A stretch of 64,000 nucleotides of DNA from positions 81,853 to 145,852 of the forward strand of contig JAHLKH010000055.1 of assembly GCA_025526915.1 (NCBI GenBank), written 5' to 3'. This DNA comes from Entophlyctis helioformis (Eukaryota; Chytridiomycota; Chytridiomycetes; Chytridiales; Chytriomycetaceae). Below the pieces are notes generated by a model. That model searched no databases, was not told the DNA's origin, and was given only the letters and a program-made list of their open reading frames with translations. Shown here piece by piece: positions 23,161 to 32,707 of the stretch; positions within the stretch are counted from its first letter, which is position 1, and each line of letters begins with the position of its first letter. The position numbers and the translations under genes are program-made.

Positions 23161-25447
23161 GGGGGGTGGCTGCTGGGCGTCCTGCTGGTTGCCTTCGTCT
23201 GGGTCGGTAAAATTCGCGGCGAGCTCGAGAAAATAATCGGACCACTGTCGGCGGCCGGCGGGCGTTTGGGAGGCGGCGTCATTGAGCATCGCCTGCTGCT
23301 CAGGCGTGAGCGTCAGGCTGAAAGGCGGTGAGGGCACCCCGTCGATGACGGCCGCTCTGACGACCGGATTGCCGGCACGACGACCAGCATGGCCACCAGC
23401 ACCAGGCTGGCCTTGACTGCCAGAGAGGGGCATGGCAGTCAAGCAAGGGCAGCAAGAGAGAGAGAGAAAACGAGAGAGAGAGTGTGTGTGTTGGTACGAG
23501 CTGTGAACTTGTTCACTGCGACGGGGAGTGGTCTTGTGACGCTTGGCACTGGCAAGCCTGTAAGTGTCTTCATTCTAGAATGAGCGTCATCAGAGCAGAG
23601 CAGCGTACCTGGCAAGCCTGTAAGTGTCTAGACCACTAGTGGGCTTGCCAAGCGGCGAAATGTGCCTTTTATACGCTGCAATCCTGCGGCGCAGAATTGC
23701 GGCCCATGTGATTGGCCGCGGCCAGGCTGGAGGCGCGGCAATGGTCGGTGCCACTCCTTACAGTATGCCAGTCAGCCATTCATCCATCCATTCATCCATC
23801 CATCCATCCATCCATCCATCCAGTCGGCACCGCGTGCATCCGTCTGCATATGGACAAACGCACAGGCTGTACAGCTTTGGGACATCCGCAAGGAACCGTG
23901 GAATGGTGCCGCTGACTCGGTTGGACGCAAACGAGATCGTGTCCAGCTTGGGCAGTGTCGTGACCCATCTCGGCACAGTGTCGCTGAAGAGGTTCTCGTC
24001 AAGATACCTGCATTCCACACACGCCGTCCCATGCCGTGCACACGTCAGCCTCGCCAACAGCAGGGAGAGCCACCACAATCACATATTGGCCGTGCGACAC
24101 AAGCAACGCAAGCAACGCAAGCAACGCAAGAAACGCACAGTGACGTCAGGTTCTTGAGGTCAGCCAGTGAGTCAGGGATCGGATCGGTCAGGTTGCATGC
24201 GCGGAGATCCAGGATCTCCAGCTTGGAGAGACGGCCAATCGTGCTTGGGATCTGTCCGCCGAGCGGGTTGCTGAGCAGGAACCTGCCGACCAGCCACAGC
24301 CGCCACGTCGCGTCATCCAGTCAGTCAGTCAGCCAGTCAGTCAGACAGACAAGCAAACAAGCGGCCACTTGCAGCTGTTCAAGGTTTTCGAGCATGCCGA
24401 GCGAGGGTGGAATGGGGCCAGACAGCTGGTTTCGGTCAAGGTCCAGCGACGTGAGATTGACAAGGTCTCCCAGCGATGGCGGGATCGGCCCCGTGAGCTT
24501 GTTTCCCCACAGGTAGAGGCCGGTCAGGTTGATGAGACGCCCGAGTGAGCTGGGGATCGGGCCGGTGATGTTTGTGCTGTAGATCCCGCTGCTCGGCCGT
24601 CCCACTGCGGTGAGTTCCAGGCACAGATGCGGATGCTGCCTGGCGCATGGAATGGCGATGCCACAGCAGCAGCAGACACGGCAGACACGGCAGCTGTGCA
24701 GAACCACAGATGGACTCACAGGGTCGTCAGGTTGGTGAGATCGCCCAGCCAGTCGGGCAGCACTCCTGTCAGCGGCGTGTATGTGATGCCACTGTCCCGC
24801 CATCCAAGCAAGAATGTGCCCAGTCAGCGCCAAGTCAAGCCGCGTCGATCTGCAAGCGCACACGGCCCATCGCAGCCTGCACTCACAGATACCGGAGACT
24901 GTGCAGGTTGCGGAACGAGTCTGGGATGGGGCCGTCAAACTCGGCATTGATGTCACTGCGGCAGCAGAGAGGCAAGCGCATGCACTGCAAGTCAGCACGA
25001 CGTCTGGCCAACATGGGACTGCTGCGGCACGCGCCATCCAGCCATCACGCCAGCCACAGTCCACTTGCAGTCTGTTGAGGAACGCCAGATTGCCCAGCGA
25101 GGCGGGAATGGGTCCAACAGGAAGATCGTTGCTGTTGAGCGTGCTGTCAAGGGAAGCGAGTGTCAGCCGCCGTCCACGAGAACGCAGCCGTGACAGCAGC
25201 AGCAGCAGACACACAGCTCGATGATGTTGCGGTTCTCGGCGTCGCACTCGAGGTATCGCCTGTCCGGGTCGGTGCAGCAGTTGATGCCAGGCTCAAAGAC
25301 CGTGGGAAACGCCATCTGCACAAGCAGACAGTCGGGAGGCAGAGGCGAGGACATGCTTGCAGTGGGGCTGACGACAGAAGACGAGCGGGAGAGTGCAGCA
25401 GGGAGTGCAGCAGCGAGTGCCGTCCATGGCATTCCCTCGCCCGCCAT
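19952..25447 (-). CDS. Secreted/cell-surface leucine-rich-repeat protein, 11 exons
   Basis: Extracellular LRR protein of the plant-like consensus LxxLxLxxNxLxGxIPxxLGxL. Exons 25447-25215, 25143-25069, 24955-24887, 24791-24720, 24588-24373, 24282-24139, 24007-23864, 21060-20992, 20856-20713, 20607-20467 and 20378-19952; joined they give 577 residues without a frame break. Exon 1 holds a hydrophobic N-terminus and the Cys-containing cap (GINCCTDPDRRYLEC). About a dozen LRRs follow. The last exon has six or more Cys (CNLPAC, CIGGVCVC) and a Thr-rich tail typical of fungal wall proteins. All ten introns are phase 2 and nine split the same Leu codon (CT|N) of the repeat. The introns after exons 2 and 5 begin GCAAGT. 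Intron 7 contains the LTR element; removing it still gives LYSLDLSGNRFSG. Ligand unknown. Confidence 0.88.
21092..21319 (-). repeat. 3' LTR
   Basis: 228 bp, essentially identical to the right-hand copy. Carries the last codons of the element ORF. A TATAAAA box (plus complement at 21224-21230) lies within it. Confidence 0.93.
21226..23442 (-). CDS. Gag-integrase C-terminus-chromodomain fusion protein
   Basis: 738 residues, one open frame. Residues about 94-114 are a polyglutamine run. About 225-385 is a Ty3/gypsy-type gag capsid region (RQLIEDLDAAFEKCP, AAKDWYTS, MQRNADAPDEF). At about residue 386 (near 22283) the protein switches to the end of integrase: NWEHMLDAAVHALNSAPSAS, TGYAPYFLAFG, then the GPF-type module (FLPNWLGPFPITEV, HPWFHVRLLKPY). 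Residues about 594-645 form a chromodomain (EWEIDAIVGHKVARNGHRSF, VVSYLGYG) that in related elements guides insertion to modified histones. The final ~31 residues are read from the LTR. No zinc knuckle, protease or polymerase. An in-frame deletion of most of pol explains the fusion. It may be translated as a packaging protein or be residual. Confidence 0.85.
23535..23762 (-). repeat. 5' LTR
   Basis: 228 bp; drives the element on the minus strand. TATAAAA on the minus strand at about 23667-23673 is the likely core promoter. Confidence 0.93.
23771..23822. repeat. (CCAT)n microsatellite in LRR intron 7
   Basis: CATC tetranucleotide repeats immediately beside the retroelement target site, part of the original intron. 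Confidence 0.8.
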
Positions 25448-25544
25448 TTTATGTCTGGCTGCCCGAGCGAGCGCTGCAATCACAGCATCTCGCGAGGCTT
25501 GCAACTCCGCTCGCTATTGATAATCAGGGGCTCCCCATATCAAT
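25448..25544. promoter_or_regulatory. Short bidirectional promoter between LRR and RCC1 genes
   Basis: Only 97 bp separate the two start codons on opposite strands. The sequence (GAGCGGAGTTGCAAGCCTCG and following, minus strand) recurs at 37981-38038 and 41640-41785 next to the class C GPCR genes. ACATAAAATGG directly precedes and includes the LRR start. Confidence 0.6.
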
Positions 25545-27621
25545 ATGGCTGATGACGATACAGTGTCAGACCTCTCAGACGACGATATTGGCAGTGCCGC
25601 CAGTCCTTACATCGGTGGGCGGTCTTTGTCTCCTGCAACTGGATGGGCACAGCTGCTGTCCGTTCGCGTCGACGAGCTCGTGTCCACCTCGCAGCGCACT
25701 GGTACCTCAGTCCTCGTCAATCCAATCCACAAGCACCACGTCGCGTCAGCAACAACAAAGCCAGCAACGGCAGCGGGACAGGCGGCACAGCGACCGCATG
25801 TTGTCATACAATGCCACCAGCCATCGCAGCGCCTCATGCCATCGGATTCAGCTGTTCATATCCCAGAGCCGCTCGCCACACCGCCTGCCGACACCCTCTC
25901 GGCACTAGCCGACTTGCACGAGTCGCAACGCGAGCTTGAACAGCAGATGGACGATGCAGAGGCCATGGTATCCAAGCTGCTTGAACGGTGCCAGTCGCTT
26001 CTGTGTCCGCCGCCCGAATGCGAGCTCCGATGGCCAAAAAGCGGCGTGCCATCCACTCTCGACGCCTATGTCGACTTTCTTCAAGGTGTGTACGAGGCTG
26101 ATGTTGGCCCTCGCATCACAGTCACATCGCGCCGCGTTGCGTTGCGTCCGGTGCTTACACACGGCATTGTGGTTGGACAGACCAGACGACCGGTCTCCAG
26201 GAACAGCTGTACAGGAGTCGCACACCTCGGTTACTGCATTCGCTTGGAGATGCCGGGTCCTCGCTGGCCGAATTCTACAGTGTGGGCATGAACGATGACG
26301 GGCAGCTCGGGATTCCAAACTGCCCAGACACGGGCGGCGTGCCCTGCAGCACAACGTTCCGTCGATCGATGATGAGTGCATGCCGGCCGACCAAGCTGGT
26401 GTGCGGGTCGATGGGCGTGCTTGTGCTTGCCGACGGCCGGCTGAGCAGCTGGGGATTTGACGAATGCAGCGGCCGAGTGAGCGGGGGAGTCAGCGAATGG
26501 GTGCCAGGCATCGTCGACATCCCAGCGGCAGTGGTTGACATGGCGTGTGGCGAGTACGTCTCCTGTGCGGTCGATGTCCATGGCCGTCTGTGGGCATGGG
26601 GTGCGTTCAGGGTACGTGTTCCTTGACCTCACCACACGCGTCTGTGATGAGCGCCAGCTGATACGCATGCATAGGATTCCAAAGGCGACCGGATGTTCAG
26701 CAAGACCTGCCCAGTGTCGCTTAAACCGCAGCGACTGCACTTTATGGATTTTGCAATCTCGGTCAGCGCGGGCGAGTCGCATCTCATCGTGGCGACACGC
26801 CAAGGCCGCATCTACACGTGGGGGATGAACGAGTTTGGCCAGCTCGGTCGTCCGTACCGGCCTTCTCTCCTCTACACGACTTTCATGGACCTAGTACCCA
26901 CACAGGTGGTGCTACCGACTGAGGCTGTTGTTGCCCAGGCGACCCGCGTGGCTGCCTGTGGATTCAGCTCGTTTCTGATGGGCGAGCGGCGTGGCGTGTG
27001 GGCGACGGGAAAGAACGGCTACGGCGAGCTCGGTGTCGGTGATGCAGAGCCACGATCCTGGTTCATTGCTGTGCGGACATTTGAGAGCCTGCGCGTGGTG
27101 CAGATCGCTGGCGGCCTCCACCACACGCTGTTCCTTGACGATCAGGGTCAACTATGGGCATGCGGTATGACTATAGATAGTTTGCTGAGAAATGTGCTGG
27201 CGAGCATGGACTGGTGCTCACATATGGTGCTAATGGGCAGGACGGAACACTTATGGGCAGCTTGGAATACCTGGACACGAAGCCTTGCTGACACCAACAC
27301 GAGTCCGTGGCTTGCCACCCATCCGGTCCATTGCAGCCGGCACAAGCAGCCACCATTCATGTAATCCAGACGCTCTCTCCTGCATGCGTGTTGGTTGGAA
27401 AATCTAACCGCCGTGTATGGGCTGACGCTGCTGCTGCTTCAGATGCGATTGACGTCCATGGCAACCTGTATGCAACGGGCCAGGGCGACTACGGCCAGCT
27501 GGGCCAGAAGAATGACAGGGACAGCAACGTGTTTTTGCAAGTCCCGCTCAAAGACCGCCGCGCAATACTGGTTGCCGGTGGGACGCATTTCACCATTGTG
27601 GCCATCGCCCCTCGCTCATAG
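25545..27621 (+). CDS. RCC1-repeat (beta-propeller) protein
   Basis: Beta-propeller of RCC1 type; RCC1 itself is the guanine exchange factor for Ran, but many fungal relatives have other roles. Exons 25545-26089, 26215-26611, 26675-27164 and 27443-27621, all joining in frame (for example WACG|DAIDVHGNLYATG). Repeats visible: SVGMNDDGQLGIPNC, LSSWGFDECSGR, LWAWGAF, IYTWGMNEFGQLGRP, VWATGKNGYGELGVGD, LWACG, LYATGQGDYGQLGQ. The N-terminal ~180 residues are acidic, then have a predicted coiled coil (ESQRELEQQMDDAEAMVSKL). About 536 residues. Exon 1 ends at a GTACGA donor, less certain. The next gene starts 13 bp after its stop. Confidence 0.82.
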
Positions 27622-27634
27622 CAAGCACGAACGA

Positions 27635-29746
27635 ATGAATAATCGTTGGTTGTCAATACGGCTGGTTTTATGGATGGATCGCATTCCGACACGCGACTGT
27701 GAGCAGGCGATACGCAGCCTTGAGAAACGGCTCGCTGGCCTACCGCAATGGGCATCGCTGCGTTCGTTGGCAGCGTCCCAGGTTCGGTCGGCCGTCAAGG
27801 CTGGAACCGCTTTGGACATGCAAGCCATAGCTGTCACTGTGCGACGCCTGGCGACCGACGCTGGCTTGATACCCGACATGTCAGCACACATGGACCGGCT
27901 GCCGCCATCGTTGATCGAGTATCTGGTGCGGCTGCCCGTCTTCCACCTTCACAAGCACAGGCTGGGCAATATCGTGCTTGACCGAAAGCTGCGGGCTTTG
28001 GTATGGCGGTCGTGTTTGCATGGCCCGTATGAGCCGCTGCCGCCCACGTTCCAGTCGGTCTCGGCCGACCACGGCGACGCCATCTACGACATGTACGCTC
28101 GAGGAGGAACTCTTGAATGCTGCAGGCAGCTGTTGCTAACGCAGTTTTACCAATGGCAGGTGTGCCGGGTACATGGACGGCCGACCCGTGCTCGCCGACA
28201 TGGCATCCCAGTACACGTTCATGCGGCGGCTCGAGCGCGTTGTGACGTTTCTGGTGGCCCGCAACCAGCCAGCCTCCGATATGGACAGTCCCAGTCTCTT
28301 CAACGTGCAGCGACACTGGATCCCGACATCGATTGCCGTTCTGCACGTATGCGACGACGACTCGGACGATACGAACGTGCTTGGCGGTATGACGCAACGG
28401 TACCTGGATCTCATGCTGTGCAAGGTACATGTGTTCCGCCAAGTTAGGATAGCCGCGCAGACTTGATAACCCCGGCTTGGATGTGCATAGGATGACGAGA
28501 GCATGGCCGAGCGTGTGATGGTGGATATGGATCACCATGTATATCAACACGACGCGGAGCTCTATGACCACATCCACGCTGCTATGAGGAGCGTGCCAGG
28601 TACACACACCACACTGTGGTCGGCAATTCTTGGTGATTTGTTCATTGGGCATGTCGGATTGGACACGGCTGCGCACATACATACGCTCTTGATGGCAGGG
28701 TCAATGGAGGGGACGGGAGATCCAAGCCGGCCGACCATCGAGACGCTGTGTGGATGGGCAGGGACGTGTCTGGCGCTCAGTGTCCGACAGTCTCTGAAGA
28801 ACGCCAAAGGGGTTCGTTTGACCTGTTTGAGCATGCAGGTCTTGCATAGTCTGACGCATTGGACAGGCAGGAGAGATGCTGGACGCACTGCACAGCCAGC
28901 TACCACGTGTGACGCCATCCATGCTTGCACAATCCCTCGACGCGACCTTCTTTTCCAGAGTGCGGCAACCCGCTCCGTCGCCTCTGACGGCTTGGGCTGT
29001 CAACGGCACGGGCTCTGAAGACGACCTGGTCGCATGGGAAGAGCAGCAGCGGCAACGCCAACTGGCGCCGTGGCAAGCCCGACGCGACCGACGCATCCAA
29101 CACCGACGGCGGCTTCTTATTCGCAGTCAGTCGCCTGTCTCGCCAAGATGGATGCGCTCCACTCACTGACACCGTCAACGAGGCAGGATGGCAGCGAGTC
29201 ACACGGCACTTGATGACTTGGATATCCTTCATTGATGCTGTTCGGTCCATCCAGTCGGCAAGACCTCGGTCGCTGCATCAACCTGCCACTCTGCCGACGG
29301 CGCTCGAGACCACGTCGCCCACTCTGCACGCTGCTCCACAGGACAGTAATGGTCGCGGCAGTGGTAGTAGCGCTGGGAGTGGCAGTGGCAGTAGCAGTGC
29401 AACCCCTCTCGCACAGGCGATCCACCGTCAAGGGAAGCCGGGATCCATTCTCGCGTCCGTGATTGACAGTATCCATTGCCGTGCGTCATTGACTGCCATG
29501 CATCTGTGCATGCACTCCAACTCACATCCAAGCGGACCAGTGCTGAAACCAGACAGCCGGGACACGCAACATGCACGCCAAGACACGCAGCGGTTCATGG
29601 GCCTGTTTGGCCAGGCCCAGGAGCGTGTGCTGGGACACCGGCTGCAAGGCGACAGCGTGGCGGCCTTTGCCTCGCTACCGCCCGCACAACGCAAGAAGAT
29701 CGGCAGTCTGCTGGACAGTCTGCTCGCCGCCGACGCAGCTGACTGA
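27635..29746 (+). CDS. TBC-like (Rab GAP) domain protein, tentative
   Basis: Unnamed protein of about 650 residues. Exons about 27635-28424, 28491-28823 and about 28870-29746. The segment GNIVLDRKLRALVWRSCLHGP resembles the start of a TBC domain, and LWSAILGDLFIGHVGLDTA resembles its later part; the catalytic Arg finger motif IxxDxxR is not clear. A Gly/Ser run (about 29350-29400) and an end region with QRKKIGSLLDSLLAADAAD follow. Two one-base breaks: in a GGG at about 28158 (with GG it reads QVCRYMDGRPVLADM) and near 29050-29080. Both look like sequence errors because coding continues cleanly. Function uncertain. Confidence 0.45.
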
Positions 29747-29967
29747 CTGAGTGATGACTGTCCAGCTGGCATGCATGCCGACTGGCTGCCAAGACAAACA
29801 CAAAGACGGCTGAGCGAGTGTGGGTTCATTGGTGTACAAGAATGGAATACATAGAGAGAGTGCGGCTGGGACAAAGTGTCCAGCAAGCGTCTCGGGAAAA
29901 CGGTGTGTAGGGGGTGGCAAAAGAGGGCAGCAGCAGCAGCGAGGCGTGCGCAAAGAGCAGACGAGGA

Positions 29968-31767
29968 TCAGAAGAACCGGTACTGGCTGGCGACCTGGAC
30001 AAGAGTGGGCGAGTCGTAGCCAGAGTCGGCGCGCTTGCGGGGAGGCGGCGGTGCGACAGGCGACTGTGCGTCGACGTAGTCCATGGTCGGCGTGTCGAGT
30101 GGCAGATCAGCGGCCGTCCGGTGGTGCACGAGACGCGCGTCTGTGGTGTTGATGTGGGGCATGGCCGCACGGTGCGGGCGAGGCACAGCCACAGGAGCCA
30201 CAGGAGCGACATGCACGACAACAGGTGCGACATGCACAGCAACAGGTGCGGGCGGTGGCGGCGATGGTGGCGGCGCAATAAAGGTGGAGATGGACGCCAC
30301 GTGGCGACGAGCACGAGACAGCGACCAGCGCCGTGCAGGGTTCGGGTGCAGCAGACCAGCCACGACGCGCGCCGTCTCGGGGGTCAGGCCAAAGGTGTTG
30401 GCGAGCGAGTCGGCGCGGTTGACGGTCAGATACGTGGCGTAGTTGGCATCGACGGCTGGGTCGGCGACTTCCCACGGGTTCTTGGCCGTGAGGATGTTGA
30501 GCACGAGGATGCCGACCGACCAGATGTCGTCGAGGCAGCAGTCGTACGGCGCAAACTCGACAGCGCTGCCTGCAGCGTTGTAGTCGTTGTCGTTGTCATT
30601 GATGTTGTCGTTGTAGTCGTTGACTGCAGCGAGCAGCACGGGAGAGGCACACTCGGGAGCCATGTAGCGCAGCGAGCCGCAGCCAAACTGCGACGACAGC
30701 CGCTCGTGCGACGCAAGGCCAAAGTCGACCAGCTTGAGACACAGATCCGTCTCCGAGACCAGAATGTTCTCGGGCTTGAGGTCGCGGTGGAACACGCCGC
30801 GCGCGTGGCAGTCGCTGACGGCGTCGATGAGCTGCAGGATCAGCTCGCGCGCCAGGTCCGGGTGCTGCACGCCACCGGTTGCAATGCTATGCGACAGCGA
30901 TGACTGCGCATGCAGCTGCGGGTCCAGGTGCGGGTGCGGGTGCGGGTGCTGCACTTGGACGGCCGCAGACGACGACAGCGAGTGGAACAGATCGGTGGCG
31001 CACAGCTCCATGACAATGTCCATGTGCGAGTCGGTCTCGATGCAGTCGTACAGCGCCACGACAGACCGCAGGCCGGCCAGCGCCGACATGAAGCGCAGCT
31101 CCTTGAGCACGGCGTCGCGCTCCTTGGCACGCAGCCGCTGTGCCTTGGCGACTGCATGTGCGTGTGCCTGTTCGTGTGCGTGTGCGACTGCCTGTGCGAC
31201 AGCCTGAGCGTGAGCGTGTGCCGTGTCGGCTGCATGGCCATTGGCGGCTGTGTTTGCCGTCGTGTTTGAGCCTGCAAGGGCCGGCAGGGCGGTGCTGGCG
31301 CTGTTGCAGACGAGCGAGAGGGCGTTGGCGAACAGCGTGGCCATGGACGTGGACGGGCCGGCCGTCGACGACACGGGGGATGTGGAAGGAGCAGTCTGGC
31401 CAGCAGAGTGCAGCGACGTTGACGACCATGAGGAGCATGAAGAGCACGACGAGCACGACGATCCGCACGAGGCAGACGTCGCCAGCTGGTCGCAGCCGTT
31501 GCACGCCGACACTGCCACAGGCGACGGCAGCGGCGAGAATGCGATGCGCTTGACGGCAAACGTGGTGTATGGCGGCGACAGCGACTGGGCGGCAAAGACG
31601 GCGGCGGCAAAGGCGCCAGAGCCGATGATGCGCTGCACGACGAGCGGGCCCAGACGGGGACTGTGCAGCGTGGTGCCCACGATGCTCTGCGGGTCGAAGG
31701 CGGTTGTGGTGGTTGGATGCGGCATGGCTAGGCTGGATGGCAAGGTTGTTTGATGGGAACGAGGCAA
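29968..31767 (-). CDS. Serine/threonine protein kinase, Ran1/Sks1-like, with large insertion
   Basis: 599 residues, one exon. Gly loop IIGSGAFAAAVF, Lys in FAVKRI, catalytic loop HRDLKPENI, DFG (LVDFGLAS), activation end FGCGSLRYMAPEC and GILVLNILTAKNPW. The GCGS-RYM-PEC string is typical of the fungal Ran1/Sks1/Ksp1 group, which link nutrient state to the cell cycle and development. Between beta-3 and helix C there is an insert of about 130 residues: Ser/Cys-rich, then HA dipeptide repeats (AHAHAQAVAQ...). An Asn-Asp run follows APEC. The Pro/Val-rich C-terminus ends ASQYRFF. Met at 31725 is an alternative start. A related kinase lies at 44162-46907. Confidence 0.88.
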   Translation of the reverse strand: MPRSHQTTLPSSLAMPHPTTTTAFDPQSIVGTTLHSPRLGPLVVQRIIGSGAFAAAVFAAQSLSPPYTTFAVKRIAFSPLPSPVAVSACNGCDQLATSASCGSSCSSCSSCSSWSSTSLHSAGQTAPSTSPVSSTAGPSTSMATLFANALSLVCNSASTALPALAGSNTTANTAANGHAADTAHAHAQAVAQAVAHAHEQAHAHAVAKAQRLRAKERDAVLKELRFMSALAGLRSVVALYDCIETDSHMDIVMELCATDLFHSLSSSAAVQVQHPHPHPHLDPQLHAQSSLSHSIATGGVQHPDLARELILQLIDAVSDCHARGVFHRDLKPENILVSETDLCLKLVDFGLASHERLSSQFGCGSLRYMAPECASPVLLAAVNDYNDNINDNDNDYNAAGSAVEFAPYDCCLDDIWSVGILVLNILTAKNPWEVADPAVDANYATYLTVNRADSLANTFGLTPETARVVAGLLHPNPARRWSLSRARRHVASISTFIAPPPSPPPPAPVAVHVAPVVVHVAPVAPVAVPRPHRAAMPHINTTDARLVHHRTAADLPLDTPTMDYVDAQSPVAPPPPRKRADSGYDSPTLVQVASQYRFF

Positions 31768-32707
31768 AGAGCGGGAAGGTCGGATCGGTTCTTTGTGGGG
31801 AAAGTGGGCAAGGTGACGTGGCGGTGAGGCGGAATGAGGTGCGTTGAGTCAGTGTGTGGCTTGGACAGTGCGATGCGGGTGCGTGTGGCTGGGGCAAGGG
31901 CGTGCCGAGTCGTGCGATGAGGTGCAGTGCAGTGCGATGCGATGCGATGCAGCCAGCCAGACCGGGCGGGCGTCGCTCTCTTTATCTGCAGCCGTCCCGT
32001 GCCGTGGTGCACAACCTCGCCCTCTGGACTGCGCTCGTGCGTGGGCTCGTGCGTGCTCTCTCGCTCAAACCTGCGTCTGCCCGAACCGCTGCAGGTTGCA
32101 CGGATGGAGGCACTTCTGCGACTGCGCGTCTGGGCGGAGCGCGGCACGCAGCCGGACAGCACGAGCGCAGCAGCGAGAGCCCAGGCACACCACACAGCCA
32201 CAACTCACCCTGCGTCACTCGGGTGGCGCAACGGGGCCTGTGCATCTGCAGCTGTGCGATCCCTCCGGCACACAGGCGCACGCTGATTCGACCAGCCAGC
32301 GGCGGGGTGGAGAGGGTACTCTGCAGCCACCGAGGGAGCGACCCACGTGGCGGCCAAACCCCGCCCTCGCGACCAGCTCGCCGCCCTCTCCGACATTGTT
32401 GTCCATCCAGACGCTGCGTCCATTTTCGCTTCCTTCGCGCTCCCTGCTGTCTCTGAAACACGCGTTTGCGTGTTTATCCGTCGGTGAACCCGGACAAACA
32501 CTGATGGACAAACGCTGACGGGAGGGAGGCGGTCAAGACCCCGCTGCTGGAGAAAGTGGCACAGGGACGACGGGAGGGACAGCCGGGGACGGCACCTCCA
32601 CGGCACTCGCACGGCACTCGCACGGGTCAATGCCGGACAAGGTGATCGGTCATGAATCAGTCGACTGGTTGCTGGACTGGATCATCAGAGGGTTTATTGA
32701 GCGGCCA
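31768..32707. other. Intergenic region
   Basis: About 940 bp between the kinase start and the reductase-gene stop, both minus strand. Contains GCGATGCGATGC-like short tandem repeats near 31930-31955. No frame shows a domain. Confidence 0.55.

Larger units (their letters stand above)
21092..23762 (-). mobile_element. Non-autonomous Ty3/gypsy-type LTR retrotransposon in an LRR intron
   Basis: Complete element of 2,671 bp bounded by two 228-bp LTRs (21092-21319 and 23535-23762) that begin TGT and end ACA. The 5-bp target duplication GTATG is present at 21087-21091 and 23763-23767. The element reads on the minus strand, same direction as the host gene. A polypurine tract (AAGGGGGG, about 21321-21328) lies directly before the 3' LTR. 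I see one base difference between the LTRs (C/T near 21196 and 23639), so the insertion is recent. The interior codes for one fused gag-integrase protein and lacks protease, reverse transcriptase, RNase H and the integrase core, so it must depend on a partner element. No clear tRNA primer site starting TGG follows the 5' LTR; self-priming is possible. Confidence 0.93.

Noticed and set aside
21219..23236. Plus-strand open frames antisense to the retroelement ORF
   Set aside because: Complement of the gag-integrase gene; the Leu/Cys runs are the antisense of the polyglutamine codons.
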